5,606 nt of DNA, from assembly GCA_031390045.1 (NCBI GenBank), contig JANMTB010000065.1, positions 1 to 5,606 on the forward strand, given 5' to 3'. Both the position numbers and the translations under genes were made by a program. The stretch is from Aalborgiella sp031390045 (GTDB lineage Bacteria > Pseudomonadota > Gammaproteobacteria > Burkholderiales > Burkholderiaceae_C). Below are positions 1-5,151 of this stretch, piece after piece (positions within the stretch are counted from its first letter, which is position 1; every line of letters starts with the position of its first letter). The notes under the pieces are model-generated. The model worked only from the letters and a program-made list of their open reading frames with translations. It was not told where the DNA came from and did no database searches.

Positions 1-175
1 TGACAGCCCGACCGTCTGCGCCGTAACTTGCAAACACCACAAATGGCGAAAAACTGATGAGCCGTTTGGCATTAACGTCCAGCAGCGGCAACTCTTTGAG
101 TGTCGAGCGCGGGTTGACGGGCGCGTAGATCTCGCGCAGGGCGAGGAGGGTTGATATAGTTGTTTTTACAGTCAT
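1..175 (-). CDS. PPOX-fold flavoprotein (pyridoxamine 5'-phosphate oxidase family), 5' part only
   Basis: The minus strand reads from an ATG at 175 leftward without a stop to the window edge, giving the first 58 residues. The visible protein begins MTVKTTISTLLALREIYAPV. It continues with a Leu-Asp-x-x-Ala segment and then ISFSPFVVFASYGADGRA, where the last residues look like the first strands of the split-barrel FMN-binding fold. From memory this order matches the MSMEG_1061-type PPOX flavoproteins (about 200 residues), whose N-terminus has a TL-x-x-LRE-x-Y motif and then a F-I-x-x-SPF-x-V-x-A-T segment. Such proteins bind FMN or F420 and are probably cytosolic oxidoreductases; the substrate cannot be told. 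The ribosome binding site is weak. The gene lies 74 bases downstream of the DUF1428 gene on the same strand, with a repeat copy in the gap, so co-transcription is possible. The FMN-contact and C-terminal parts are outside the window. Confidence 0.72.
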   Translation of the reverse strand, partial: MTVKTTISTLLALREIYAPVNPRSTLKELPLLDVNAKRLISFSPFVVFASYGADGRAV

Positions 176-189
176 TTTCACTACAAATT

Positions 190-233
190 AAATAGCATCA
201 TAGGCAATAAATACGCCGGCTAGAGCCAAAAAT
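190..233 (+). repeat. Intergenic repeat, copy A
   Basis: This is copy A of a four-member family. Its core is TAGGCA (201-206), ATAAATAC (207-214) and GCCGGCTA (215-222), preceded by AAATAGCATCA. Over 33 bases from 190 it aligns with copy C (from 3941) without gaps at 26 identities. It also shares the uninterrupted TAAATACGCCG with copy D. It lies between two co-directional minus-strand genes, in the 5' leader of the PPOX gene. The arms are only imperfectly complementary, so a hairpin role is uncertain. Confidence 0.75.
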
Positions 234-249
234 ATTCTTAAATTTAGCC

Positions 250-603
250 CTAAACCTCAAGAATAGTCTGAAACCCACCAAAAATCATGCGCTTGCCATC
301 AAATAGCTTTGAGTAGTTTTCGTCTTGCATGACGGGGTCTTGCATGATGAGTTTCCACGCTTCGTCGCGTACCGTGCGCGATGGCCAGTTGATCCATGAG
401 AAGACGATGGACTCGGTTTCTTCGCGTTTCACGGCCATGGTGAACGAGGTCAATTTGCCTTCTGGCACATCATCGCCCCAGTTTTCAACAATGCTCAAAG
501 CACCATACTTTTTGAAACAAAGAGCCATGCCCATCGATAATTTGGTGTAGGCTTCGCGGTTGGCTGTGGGTACTGCTAAAACGTATCCGTCGATGTAGTT
601 CAT
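250..603 (-). CDS. DUF1428 domain-containing protein
   Basis: A complete 117-residue protein beginning MNYIDGYVLAVPTANREAY, which is the usual start of the DUF1428 family (RNA signal recognition particle 4.5S-associated in some older annotations, with no established biochemical function). Family hallmarks visible are the D-G-Y/F-V-x-x-V-P opening, the acidic WGDDVPEGK-x-TSF segment near residues 43-54, the VFSWI-x-WPSR-x-x-RDE block near 67-80, and the C-terminal FDGKRMIFGGF motif. The length equals the family norm. It is a small, soluble, ferredoxin-like alpha-beta barrel type protein with no signal peptide or membrane segment. An open frame continues upstream to 660, but the ATG at 603 is preferred because an AGGAGT ribosome binding site sits 7 bases before it, the longer version would run through the promoter, and homologues start here. 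The stop is TAG at 250-252. Confidence 0.93.
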   Translation of the reverse strand: MNYIDGYVLAVPTANREAYTKLSMGMALCFKKYGALSIVENWGDDVPEGKLTSFTMAVKREETESIVFSWINWPSRTVRDEAWKLIMQDPVMQDENYSKLFDGKRMIFGGFQTILEV

Positions 604-610
604 GGTGGTT

Positions 611-616
611 ACTCCT
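611..616 (-). promoter_or_regulatory. Ribosome binding site of the DUF1428 gene
   Basis: On the minus strand the sequence reads AGGAGT, 7 bases before the ATG at 603. This site decides the start codon over the longer open frame that extends to 660. Confidence 0.85.
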
Positions 617-631
617 AGGTTGTTGACATAA

Positions 632-660
632 AATATAACGGCAATAGGGTTAGCTGTCAA
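632..660 (-). promoter_or_regulatory. Sigma-70 promoter of the DUF1428 gene
   Basis: On the minus strand there is a perfect -35 box TTGACA (655-660), a 17-base spacer, and a -10 box TATATT (632-637) with one mismatch to TATAAT. Transcription would start near 625, giving a leader of about 20 bases that contains the AGGAGT ribosome binding site. This should be a strong constitutive promoter. Whether the PPOX gene downstream is read from it as well cannot be told. Confidence 0.8.
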
Positions 661-680
661 ACTGTAATAATGATATTTAT

Positions 681-739
681 TGCTATGATATACATAGCTT
701 AATAGTTAATAAATACGGTGGCTAGATGCTAATTTAAAG
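681..739 (+). repeat. Intergenic repeat, copy B
   Basis: This copy lies in the divergent gap between the DUF1428 and Ldh-family genes. The core reads TAGTTA (703-708), ATAAATAC (709-716), GGTGGCTA (717-724), then GATGCTAATTTAAAG. It aligns without gaps to copy D over about 59 bases starting from TGCTAT in both (681 and 5082), including identical AATAAATACG and ATGCTAATTT blocks. It sits in the upstream region of the Ldh-family gene, where I found no convincing sigma-70 promoter. Confidence 0.72.
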
Positions 740-780
740 CGTATTTCTAGCTAATAATTAAGGTTCAATAGAATACAAAG

Positions 781-1845
781 ATGTCAGATACTTCAAATTT
801 AACCACTGTCACCTTTGCTCAGCTGCAAACCTTCATCACCAACGGCTTACAAGCCGCTGGATTACCCCCAAAAGACGCCCACAAAGTCGCCACCTTGATG
901 GCTGAAGCCGATTTGCAAGGCTCGGACGGGCATGGCGTGATTCGGCTGGTGCCGTATGTGAAACGCATCATGGCAGGCGGCATCAACACACAGCCGAATA
1001 TCCACGTCGTGAACGAACGCGCTGCCATGGCGGTGGTGGATGGCGACAACGGCATGGGGCATTTGGTGATGAGCTACGCGGCTGAGCTGGCGATTGCCAA
1101 AGCGCGCACCGCCGGCGTGGCGTGGGTGGGGGCGCGGCACAGCAACCACGCAGGGCCAGCGTCGCTCTACGCGCGTATGCCGATAGCGCACGACATGATC
1201 GGCCTGTATTTCGCCGTGGGCAATGCCAACCACTTGCCGCCTTGGGGTGGCATGGAGATGTTGCTGTCCACCAACCCCATCGCCGTGGGCGTGCCGGGTG
1301 CGGATGGGCAGCCTGTGGTGTTGGACATGGCGACCACGGTAGCAGCCTATGGCAAGGTCAAAGCCAAAGCCAAGCGCGGCGAGATGATGCCCGAGGGCTG
1401 GATGATAGACAGACAAGGACAGCCGCTACTCGACCCGAAACGCGCGGAAGAGGGTTTTTTGCTGCCGATTGGTGGCCACAAAGGTTATGGTTTGGCATTG
1501 ATTGTCGGTTTGCTGGCTGGCACGCTTAACGGCGCTGCGATGGGCAAAGACGTGGTTGACTTTAACCATGACGATGTGACGCCGACTAACACGGGGCAAT
1601 CGATTCTGGTGATTGATCTCAAAGCTTTTGGCGACCCGACTTTTTTCAAGGCAGCTGTCGCAAACTTGGTCAACGACATCCACAACAGTCAGCGCTTGCC
1701 CGGGGTGGAACGTATTTGGCTTCCAGGCGAGCAAAGTGAGCTGCGTCGCAAAACTTATGCGGATTCGGGCATTCCGATTGCATCAAATTTAGTGAACGAA
1801 TTGAATGCCTTAGCTCTCGAACTGCAAATAGAAACACTTCTTTAA
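781..1845 (+). CDS. Ldh-family (malate/L-lactate/ureidoglycolate dehydrogenase-like) NAD(P)-dependent oxidoreductase
   Basis: A 354-residue protein of the Ldh_2 superfamily, cytosolic enzymes that oxidise 2-hydroxyacids such as malate, lactate, sulfolactate or ureidoglycolate with NAD(P). Motifs seen are DLQGSDGHGVIRL at 44-56 (family form D-x-x-G-x-x-SHG-x-x-R; His51 and Arg55), GARHSNHAGP at 117-126 (His120 and His123), STNPIAVGVP at 163-172, VLDMATT at 180-186, AYGKVK at 189-194, PIGGHKGYGLAL at 229-240, and the C-terminal PGVERIWLPGEQ block at 307-318 ending in a SGIPI element. The length is typical. The ATG is the first possible start because an in-frame TAG lies 12 bases upstream at 769-771. 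No good Shine-Dalgarno is near it: the nearest is AAGG 17 bases away. The substrate cannot be assigned from sequence. An intrinsic terminator follows directly, and a Bug-type receptor gene is next, which suggests a linked substrate. The middle of the gene is markedly more GC-rich than its ends. Confidence 0.93.
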   Translation: MSDTSNLTTVTFAQLQTFITNGLQAAGLPPKDAHKVATLMAEADLQGSDGHGVIRLVPYVKRIMAGGINTQPNIHVVNERAAMAVVDGDNGMGHLVMSYAAELAIAKARTAGVAWVGARHSNHAGPASLYARMPIAHDMIGLYFAVGNANHLPPWGGMEMLLSTNPIAVGVPGADGQPVVLDMATTVAAYGKVKAKAKRGEMMPEGWMIDRQGQPLLDPKRAEEGFLLPIGGHKGYGLALIVGLLAGTLNGAAMGKDVVDFNHDDVTPTNTGQSILVIDLKAFGDPTFFKAAVANLVNDIHNSQRLPGVERIWLPGEQSELRRKTYADSGIPIASNLVNELNALALELQIETLL

Positions 1846-1847
1846 GT

Positions 1848-1876
1848 AAAACCGTGAAATAAGTCACGGTTTTTTT
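1848..1876 (+). terminator. Intrinsic terminator after the Ldh-family gene
   Basis: A 10-base-pair hairpin starts 2 bases after the stop codon: AAAACCGTGA (1848-1857), loop AATAAG, TCACGGTTTT (1864-1873), with a run of seven T at 1870-1876. This is a textbook Rho-independent terminator for rightward transcription. It separates the dehydrogenase from the receptor gene, which starts about 65 bases downstream of it. Confidence 0.92.
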
Positions 1877-1929
1877 GATTTTCTTAAGTTTGTTGTGTAA
1901 CAATTCTGTCATAAAAAACATAGCCATCT

Positions 1930-1935
1930 AGGAGA
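1930..1935 (+). promoter_or_regulatory. Ribosome binding site setting a TTG start
   Basis: AGGAGA lies 6 bases before the TTG at 1942. With the in-frame stop TAG at 1921-1923 and the signal peptide that begins here, it identifies TTG as the start of the receptor gene. Confidence 0.85.
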
Positions 1936-1941
1936 CAAATC

Positions 1942-2919
1942 TTGCTTTTTTCACGAACACTTGTCGTAGCGGCGGCTTGCGCGCTATCCGCATTATCTTT
2001 GGCAGCGACTGCCCAGTCTGCTTACCCAAACAAGCCGATCAAAATGATCATCCCACTGGCAGCTGGTAGCGCCGTGGACAACGCAGCACGCATTTTGACA
2101 GCCAAAATGTCGCAAGGTTTGGGGCAAAACATCGTCATCGAAAACCAAGCGGGCTCGGCTGGTTTGATAGGTGCAGACCGTGTTGCGAAAGCTGCACCAG
2201 ACGGCTACACGATAGGTGGTTTCAACGACAGCGTGTTGACCATGATTCCGCACATATATCAAAAATCGACTTGGAATGCCTTGACCGATTTTGACCCTTT
2301 GTCACTCGTCGCGACGATTGAGTGGGGCTTGGTTGTGAAAACCGATTCTCCCTACAAAACCGTGGCAGACTTCATCGCTGCAGCCAAAGCATCGCCAGGC
2401 AAGTTGAACTACGGTTCTGGTGGTAACGGTAGCCCACAGCACATTGCGATGGCATTGTTTAGCAACCGTTCTGGCATCACCGCCACGCATGTTCCCTACA
2501 AAGGCGCAACGCCAGCCGCTGTGGCGGTCGCGGCTGGTGAGGTCGATGCAGCATTTCAAGGTTTGGGCACAGTGACATCTTTGATTCAAGGCGGCAAATT
2601 ACGCCTGCTGGCCGTCTCTACCCAGAAGCGTTTGGCGCAATACCCCAATGTACCCACCGTCGATGAAAGCGGTTTGAAAGACTTTTTCTTCAACTCTTGG
2701 TTCGCCATGGTCGTGCCAGCCGGCACAGCTAAAGACATAGTTGAACGTTTGAACACTGAAATGCGCAAAGCCATGGCCGACCCCGAGACCCGTGACAAAC
2801 TGGTTGCAATTGGCCTAACCCTACGCGGCTCTAGCGCTACGGAACTTGGCAGCGCAACCAAAGATCAGTTTTATTTATACAAAAAATTGATTGCTGACAA
2901 CGGTATCAAAGCGGAATGA
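1942..2919 (+). CDS. Bug-family tripartite tricarboxylate transporter substrate-binding protein
   Basis: A 325-residue periplasmic solute receptor of the Bug/TctC family, which captures small carboxylates or related acids for TctA/TctB transporters or acts as an orphan sensor. The N-terminus is a signal peptide: a short Met-Leu-Phe-Ser-Arg head, a hydrophobic core rich in Ala/Leu at 7-22, and an Ala-x-Ala cleavage site near 24 or 27. The mature protein opens with YPNKPIKMIIP (28-38), the usual first strand. Other family blocks are the N-terminal ligand loop PLAAGSAVDNAAR (38-50), IVIENQAGSAGLIGADRVA (64-82), the second-lobe region YGSGGNGSPQHIAMALF, HVPYKGATPA (184-193), and RLLAVSTQKR with YPNVPTVDESG (about 221-245). 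The length is normal. Translation starts at TTG after a good AGGAGA site. No TctA or TctB membrane gene is in the window, so it is an orphan receptor here. The ligand is unknown; the neighbouring Ldh-family enzyme hints at a hydroxyacid. Confidence 0.95.
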   Translation: MLFSRTLVVAAACALSALSLAATAQSAYPNKPIKMIIPLAAGSAVDNAARILTAKMSQGLGQNIVIENQAGSAGLIGADRVAKAAPDGYTIGGFNDSVLTMIPHIYQKSTWNALTDFDPLSLVATIEWGLVVKTDSPYKTVADFIAAAKASPGKLNYGSGGNGSPQHIAMALFSNRSGITATHVPYKGATPAAVAVAAGEVDAAFQGLGTVTSLIQGGKLRLLAVSTQKRLAQYPNVPTVDESGLKDFFFNSWFAMVVPAGTAKDIVERLNTEMRKAMADPETRDKLVAIGLTLRGSSATELGSATKDQFYLYKKLIADNGIKAE

Positions 2920-3059
2920 AAATGATTAATAGATGCAAGATAAACGATTTTCGTGACAAATTTAACATACATTAATCCAAATTAAATTCATAATTCTACG
3001 ATGTTGTTACATAAAATGCTCGTCGATTTTGGCTCTTCGGATTTAGTTTGTAGAAAAAA

Positions 3060-3467
3060 ATGAATTTACCCATTACTTCAGTGTTAGCTGGCTTCATGGC
3101 GCTGCTCATCATGGTGCTCAATGCGCATATGTCGGCGCGACAGATCCAACTTGGTGTAGACGTCTTTAAAAACTATACAGACGGCACAGGCGATGATATT
3201 TTGGGTCGTCGAAGAATTGCCTTTATGAGTGCCGTGCTTAATATTCCGATGTCTATCATTCTGTTGGGTTTGATTGAATTTGGTGGCGCATCGCGTTTAC
3301 AAGTTATTATTTTGGCCGTCACTTTGCTCATTAGCCGCGTTTTGCATGCGACGGGTTGTCTCTATCAACCTTTGCCACAAATCAGAACATTTGCGGTCAC
3401 CATTCAATATGGCTATTTCACCGTATGTGGGCTTTGGTTGATGTTTGGTGCATATTATTTATTCTAA
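3060..3467 (+). CDS. MAPEG-family membrane protein, divergent (glutathione-site residues lost)
   Basis: A 135-residue protein with four likely membrane segments (about 5-24, 57-76, 80-98 and 112-134), the layout of MAPEG proteins (membrane-associated eicosanoid/glutathione metabolism; the bacterial members are mostly of unknown role). The family is shown by the LPITSVLAGFMALL opening, the EFGGASRLQ turn near 73-81, and SRVLHATGCLY at 92-102, plus alignment to the broken second copy just downstream. That copy carries the usual R-x3-N-x2-E-Y signature. Here the matching positions are Ile53, Ser57, Leu60 and Asn61, so all four polar residues are gone and catalysis of the usual kind is unlikely. 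The ATG is the first possible start, since an in-frame TAG lies 9 bases upstream (3051-3053). There is no clear Shine-Dalgarno. The 140-base gap before the gene is AT-rich and shows no terminator or convincing promoter. Confidence 0.82.
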   Translation: MNLPITSVLAGFMALLIMVLNAHMSARQIQLGVDVFKNYTDGTGDDILGRRRIAFMSAVLNIPMSIILLGLIEFGGASRLQVIILAVTLLISRVLHATGCLYQPLPQIRTFAVTIQYGYFTVCGLWLMFGAYYLF

Positions 3468-3514
3468 AAATATGAACATATAGATGCAAAGTTCACGATA
3501 TAACGCGTGATATT

Positions 3515-3526
3515 TTGTGATCACAA
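3515..3526. promoter_or_regulatory. 12-base perfect palindrome, possible operator
   Basis: TTGTGATCACAA is a perfect inverted repeat, ending 6 bases before the ribosome binding site of the broken MAPEG gene. Just upstream, TCACG (3493-3497) and CGTGA (3506-3510) form a second small dyad. A dimeric regulator could bind here. The half-site resembles TGTGA of CRP-type sites, but the usual six-base spacer is missing, so no regulator can be named. Confidence 0.3.
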
Positions 3527-3532
3527 GAATAT

Positions 3533-3539
3533 GAGGGGG
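3533..3539 (+). promoter_or_regulatory. Ribosome binding site of the broken MAPEG gene
   Basis: GAGGGGG lies 7 bases before the ATG at 3547. It is a strong site and supports the view that this was a normally translated gene before it was broken. Confidence 0.7.
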
Positions 3540-3546
3540 TAAAAAA

Positions 3547-3929
3547 ATGACTTTGCCTATTGTTTCAATCTTACCTGGCGTATTTATTTTGATGCTTGTT
3601 GCTCTGAGCCTGAGTGTTTCAATGCGTCGCATCCATCTAGGCGGTATCTTTTTTGGTGACGCTAACGATGACACCTTGCGCCGCAAAATTCGAGCTCAGG
3701 GCAACTTTATTGAATAAGTACCCACGGCGCTGATTGTTATTGGGCTGATGGAATTAGCTGGTGCGGCTAAGCTTCAATTAGCCGTCTTAGCCATTGCATT
3801 TTTCATCAGGTAGTGCACGCCTATGGCATGCTGTACACCAAAACTGCTTCAGTAGGCGCAGTGGGCATGATGATTCAACATGCTGTTTTATTGTCTCGGG
3901 CATTTGGTTGCTTTATACCAGCACTGTTT
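3547..3929 (+). pseudogene. MAPEG-family gene broken by a nonsense codon and a frameshift
   Basis: This is a second MAPEG gene, in tandem with and paralogous to the one before it. The first 56 codons begin MTLPIVSILPGVFILMLVAL and run to RAQGNFIE, the family's glutathione-site signature R-x3-N-x2-E (Arg49, Asn53, Glu56). The next codon, normally Tyr, is TAA at 3715-3717. The same frame then continues with VPTALIVIGLMELAGAAKLQ, exactly the family sequence. It loses frame between 3805 and 3810, where the TAG at 3811-3813 ends it. Homology resumes in the frame beginning GTA at 3810 (VVHAYGMLY), so one base, or four judging by the ISR-V of the upstream paralogue, has been lost. Similarity to the paralogue fades at about 3929, where a repeat copy begins. 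The resumed frame runs on through the repeat to TAA at 4047-4049. A good ribosome binding site remains. A short 56-residue peptide could still be made. Confidence 0.85.
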
Positions 3930-3931
3930 CG

Positions 3932-3980
3932 CTATTTATTAAATAGCAACGTAGGCTATAAATACCTAGGCCATAAAAGA
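3932..3980 (+). repeat. Intergenic repeat, copy C
   Basis: The core reads TAGGCT (3952-3957), ATAAATAC (3958-3965), CTAGGCCA (3966-3973), preceded by ATTAAATAGCAACG. It matches copy A at 26 of 33 positions without gaps. It starts within a few bases of where MAPEG homology ends in the broken gene, and the reading frame of that gene runs into it. The rest of the gap to 4085 is AT-rich and shows no gene and no clear promoter. Confidence 0.7.
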
Positions 3981-4085
3981 ATATATTTAATTTTTAGAGA
4001 TAAATTTACTTTGAAAAAATTAGCAAACTATTCAACTCAAATCTCATAACTTTGAGACAGTGATTAATTTTTTGAATGGGTCTAT

Positions 4086-5066
4086 GTGATAACAGTTATT
4101 TACGAAACCTATGGCTCACCTGATGTCCTTCAGTTTAAAGAGGTAGAGAAACCTGCGCCTAAGAAGGATGAGGTACTTATAAAGATTCTTGCAACGACGG
4201 TTACTTCAGCGGATTGGCGTGTACGCAGTCTCAACGTTCCTACTGGCTTTAAGCTCATGATGAGGTTGGTGTTTGGATTCTCTAAGCCCAAGCAAGCCGT
4301 ATTAGGATCTGAGCTAGCAGGTGTGATCGATTCAATTGGCAGCGCAGTCACTAAATTTAAAGTTGGCGATGCCGTGTTTGCGTTTTCCGATGCCAAAATG
4401 GGCTGTCATACTCAATACAAATGCATGGCGCAAGACGGTGCAATCGCTTTCAAACCAGACAATCTGAGCTACCAAGAAGCAGCAGCGATCTCGTTTGGCG
4501 GAACAACCGCGTTAGATTTTTTCAAAAGAGCCAAAGTGCGAAGTGGTGAAAGCGTGCTAATCAACGGTGCTTCTGGCGCGGTGGGTACGGCTGCTTTACA
4601 ACTTGCCAAGCACTTTGGCGCAGACGTGACTGCAGTTTGCAGCACAGCGAACGTTCAATTGGTGATATCAATAGGCGCAGACCATGTCATCGACTACACC
4701 AAATCGGATTTCACACAGAACGGCAAAACCTATGATGTCATTATGGATACCGCTGGTACGGCTCCTTTTGACCGCAGCAAAGCCTCACTAAAACCCAAAG
4801 GACGCCTTCTGTTGGTGCTAGCTGGGTTGCCTGACATGCTGCAATCGCTGTGGGTGTCGTTGACGAGCAATATAAAAGTGATTGCAGGACCTGCTTTTGG
4901 AAAAGCAGAAGATTTGCATTTTCTAGCTGAATTGGCTGTTGCGGGCAAATTCAAACCTGTGATTGACAGAAGCTATCCATTTGAGCAAATGGTCGAGGCG
5001 CATCGTTATGTTGATACGGGGCGAAAGAAGGGGAATATAGCCATTGTTGTTAAGCATATTGATTAA
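4086..5066 (+). CDS. Zinc-independent medium-chain dehydrogenase/reductase (NAD(P)-dependent, quinone-oxidoreductase-like)
   Basis: A 326-residue cytosolic enzyme of the MDR superfamily that uses NAD(P)H to reduce quinones, enones or aldehydes, or to oxidise alcohols; the substrate is unknown. The GroES-like N-terminal domain has YETYGSPDVLQFKEVEKP (6-23), ATTVTSADWRVRS (36-48), the substrate-domain turn LGSELAGVIDSIGSAV (73-88) and FKVGDAVFAF (91-100). The usual GHE zinc ligand is replaced by GSE and the structural cysteine cluster is absent, so it is a zinc-free member. The Rossmann domain carries INGASGAVGTAALQLAK (159-175) for the cofactor, then GADHVIDYT (197-205) and YDVIMDTAG (216-224). 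The C-terminus has the AHRYVDTGRKKGNIAI closing motif (305-320). The start is GTG: an in-frame TAA lies 21 bases upstream (4065-4067) and the family N-terminus begins exactly here. The Shine-Dalgarno is poor. The stop codon overlaps the left arm of repeat copy D. Confidence 0.93.
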   Translation: MITVIYETYGSPDVLQFKEVEKPAPKKDEVLIKILATTVTSADWRVRSLNVPTGFKLMMRLVFGFSKPKQAVLGSELAGVIDSIGSAVTKFKVGDAVFAFSDAKMGCHTQYKCMAQDGAIAFKPDNLSYQEAAAISFGGTTALDFFKRAKVRSGESVLINGASGAVGTAALQLAKHFGADVTAVCSTANVQLVISIGADHVIDYTKSDFTQNGKTYDVIMDTAGTAPFDRSKASLKPKGRLLLVLAGLPDMLQSLWVSLTSNIKVIAGPAFGKAEDLHFLAELAVAGKFKPVIDRSYPFEQMVEAHRYVDTGRKKGNIAIVVKHID

Positions 5067-5140
5067 AATTTAGCAAATAAATGCTATTATTTTTATAACA
5101 TTTTAGGTAATAAATACGCCGACTATATGCTAATTTTAAG
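5063..5140 (+). repeat. Intergenic repeat, copy D, within a large inverted repeat between convergent genes
   Basis: The core reads TAGGTA (5104-5109), ATAAATAC (5110-5117), GCCGACTA (5118-5125), then TATGCTAATTTTAAG. It aligns with copy B without gaps from TGCTAT at 5082. The outer arms TTAAAATTTAGCA (5063-5075) and TGCTAATTTTAA (5128-5139) are complementary apart from one extra T, so about 77 bases can fold back. It fills the gap between the MDR gene, whose stop lies in the left arm, and the convergent transporter gene, which ends 12 bases beyond. It may end or stabilise transcripts from both sides. Confidence 0.75.
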
Positions 5141-5151
5141 GGTAAAAAGCC

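Noticed and set aside
623..628. A rightward TTGACA box in the divergent gap
   Set aside because: No acceptable -10 box lies 16-18 bases downstream, and it falls inside the leader of the leftward gene.
604..660. Longer N-terminus for the DUF1428 protein
   Set aside because: The open frame extends to 660, but this covers the promoter and ribosome binding site, and the family start is at 603.
862..1416. A long antisense open frame (184 codons) within the dehydrogenase gene
   Set aside because: It has a His/Arg/Ala-rich composition typical of the complement of a GC-rich gene, no ribosome binding site, and no recognisable family.
3515..3526. CRP or FNR site
   Set aside because: The half-sites resemble TGTGA/TCACA, but the required central spacer is absent.
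3715..3717. Possible stop-codon readthrough or recoding at the TAA in the second MAPEG gene
   Set aside because: There is no recoding signal, TAA is the least leaky stop, and a second lesion (frameshift) lies downstream, so decay is simpler.
3813..4049. A 78-codon frame beginning GTG that could be called a separate small gene
   Set aside because: Its first half is the C-terminal part of the broken MAPEG gene in a shifted frame, and its second half reads through repeat copy C. It has no ribosome binding site of its own.
4036..4056. CTCAAA/TTTGAG hairpin before the MDR gene as a terminator
   Set aside because: It has a 6-base-pair stem with a 9-base loop and no immediate T run, so it is likely chance in AT-rich DNA.
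5071..5086. TAGCA/TGCTA hairpin followed by T-rich DNA as a stand-alone terminator
   Set aside because: The stem has only 5 base pairs and is AT-rich, and the T tract is interrupted. It is better seen as part of repeat copy D.
190..5140. CRISPR array
   Set aside because: The repeats are kilobases apart, degenerate and without regular spacers.
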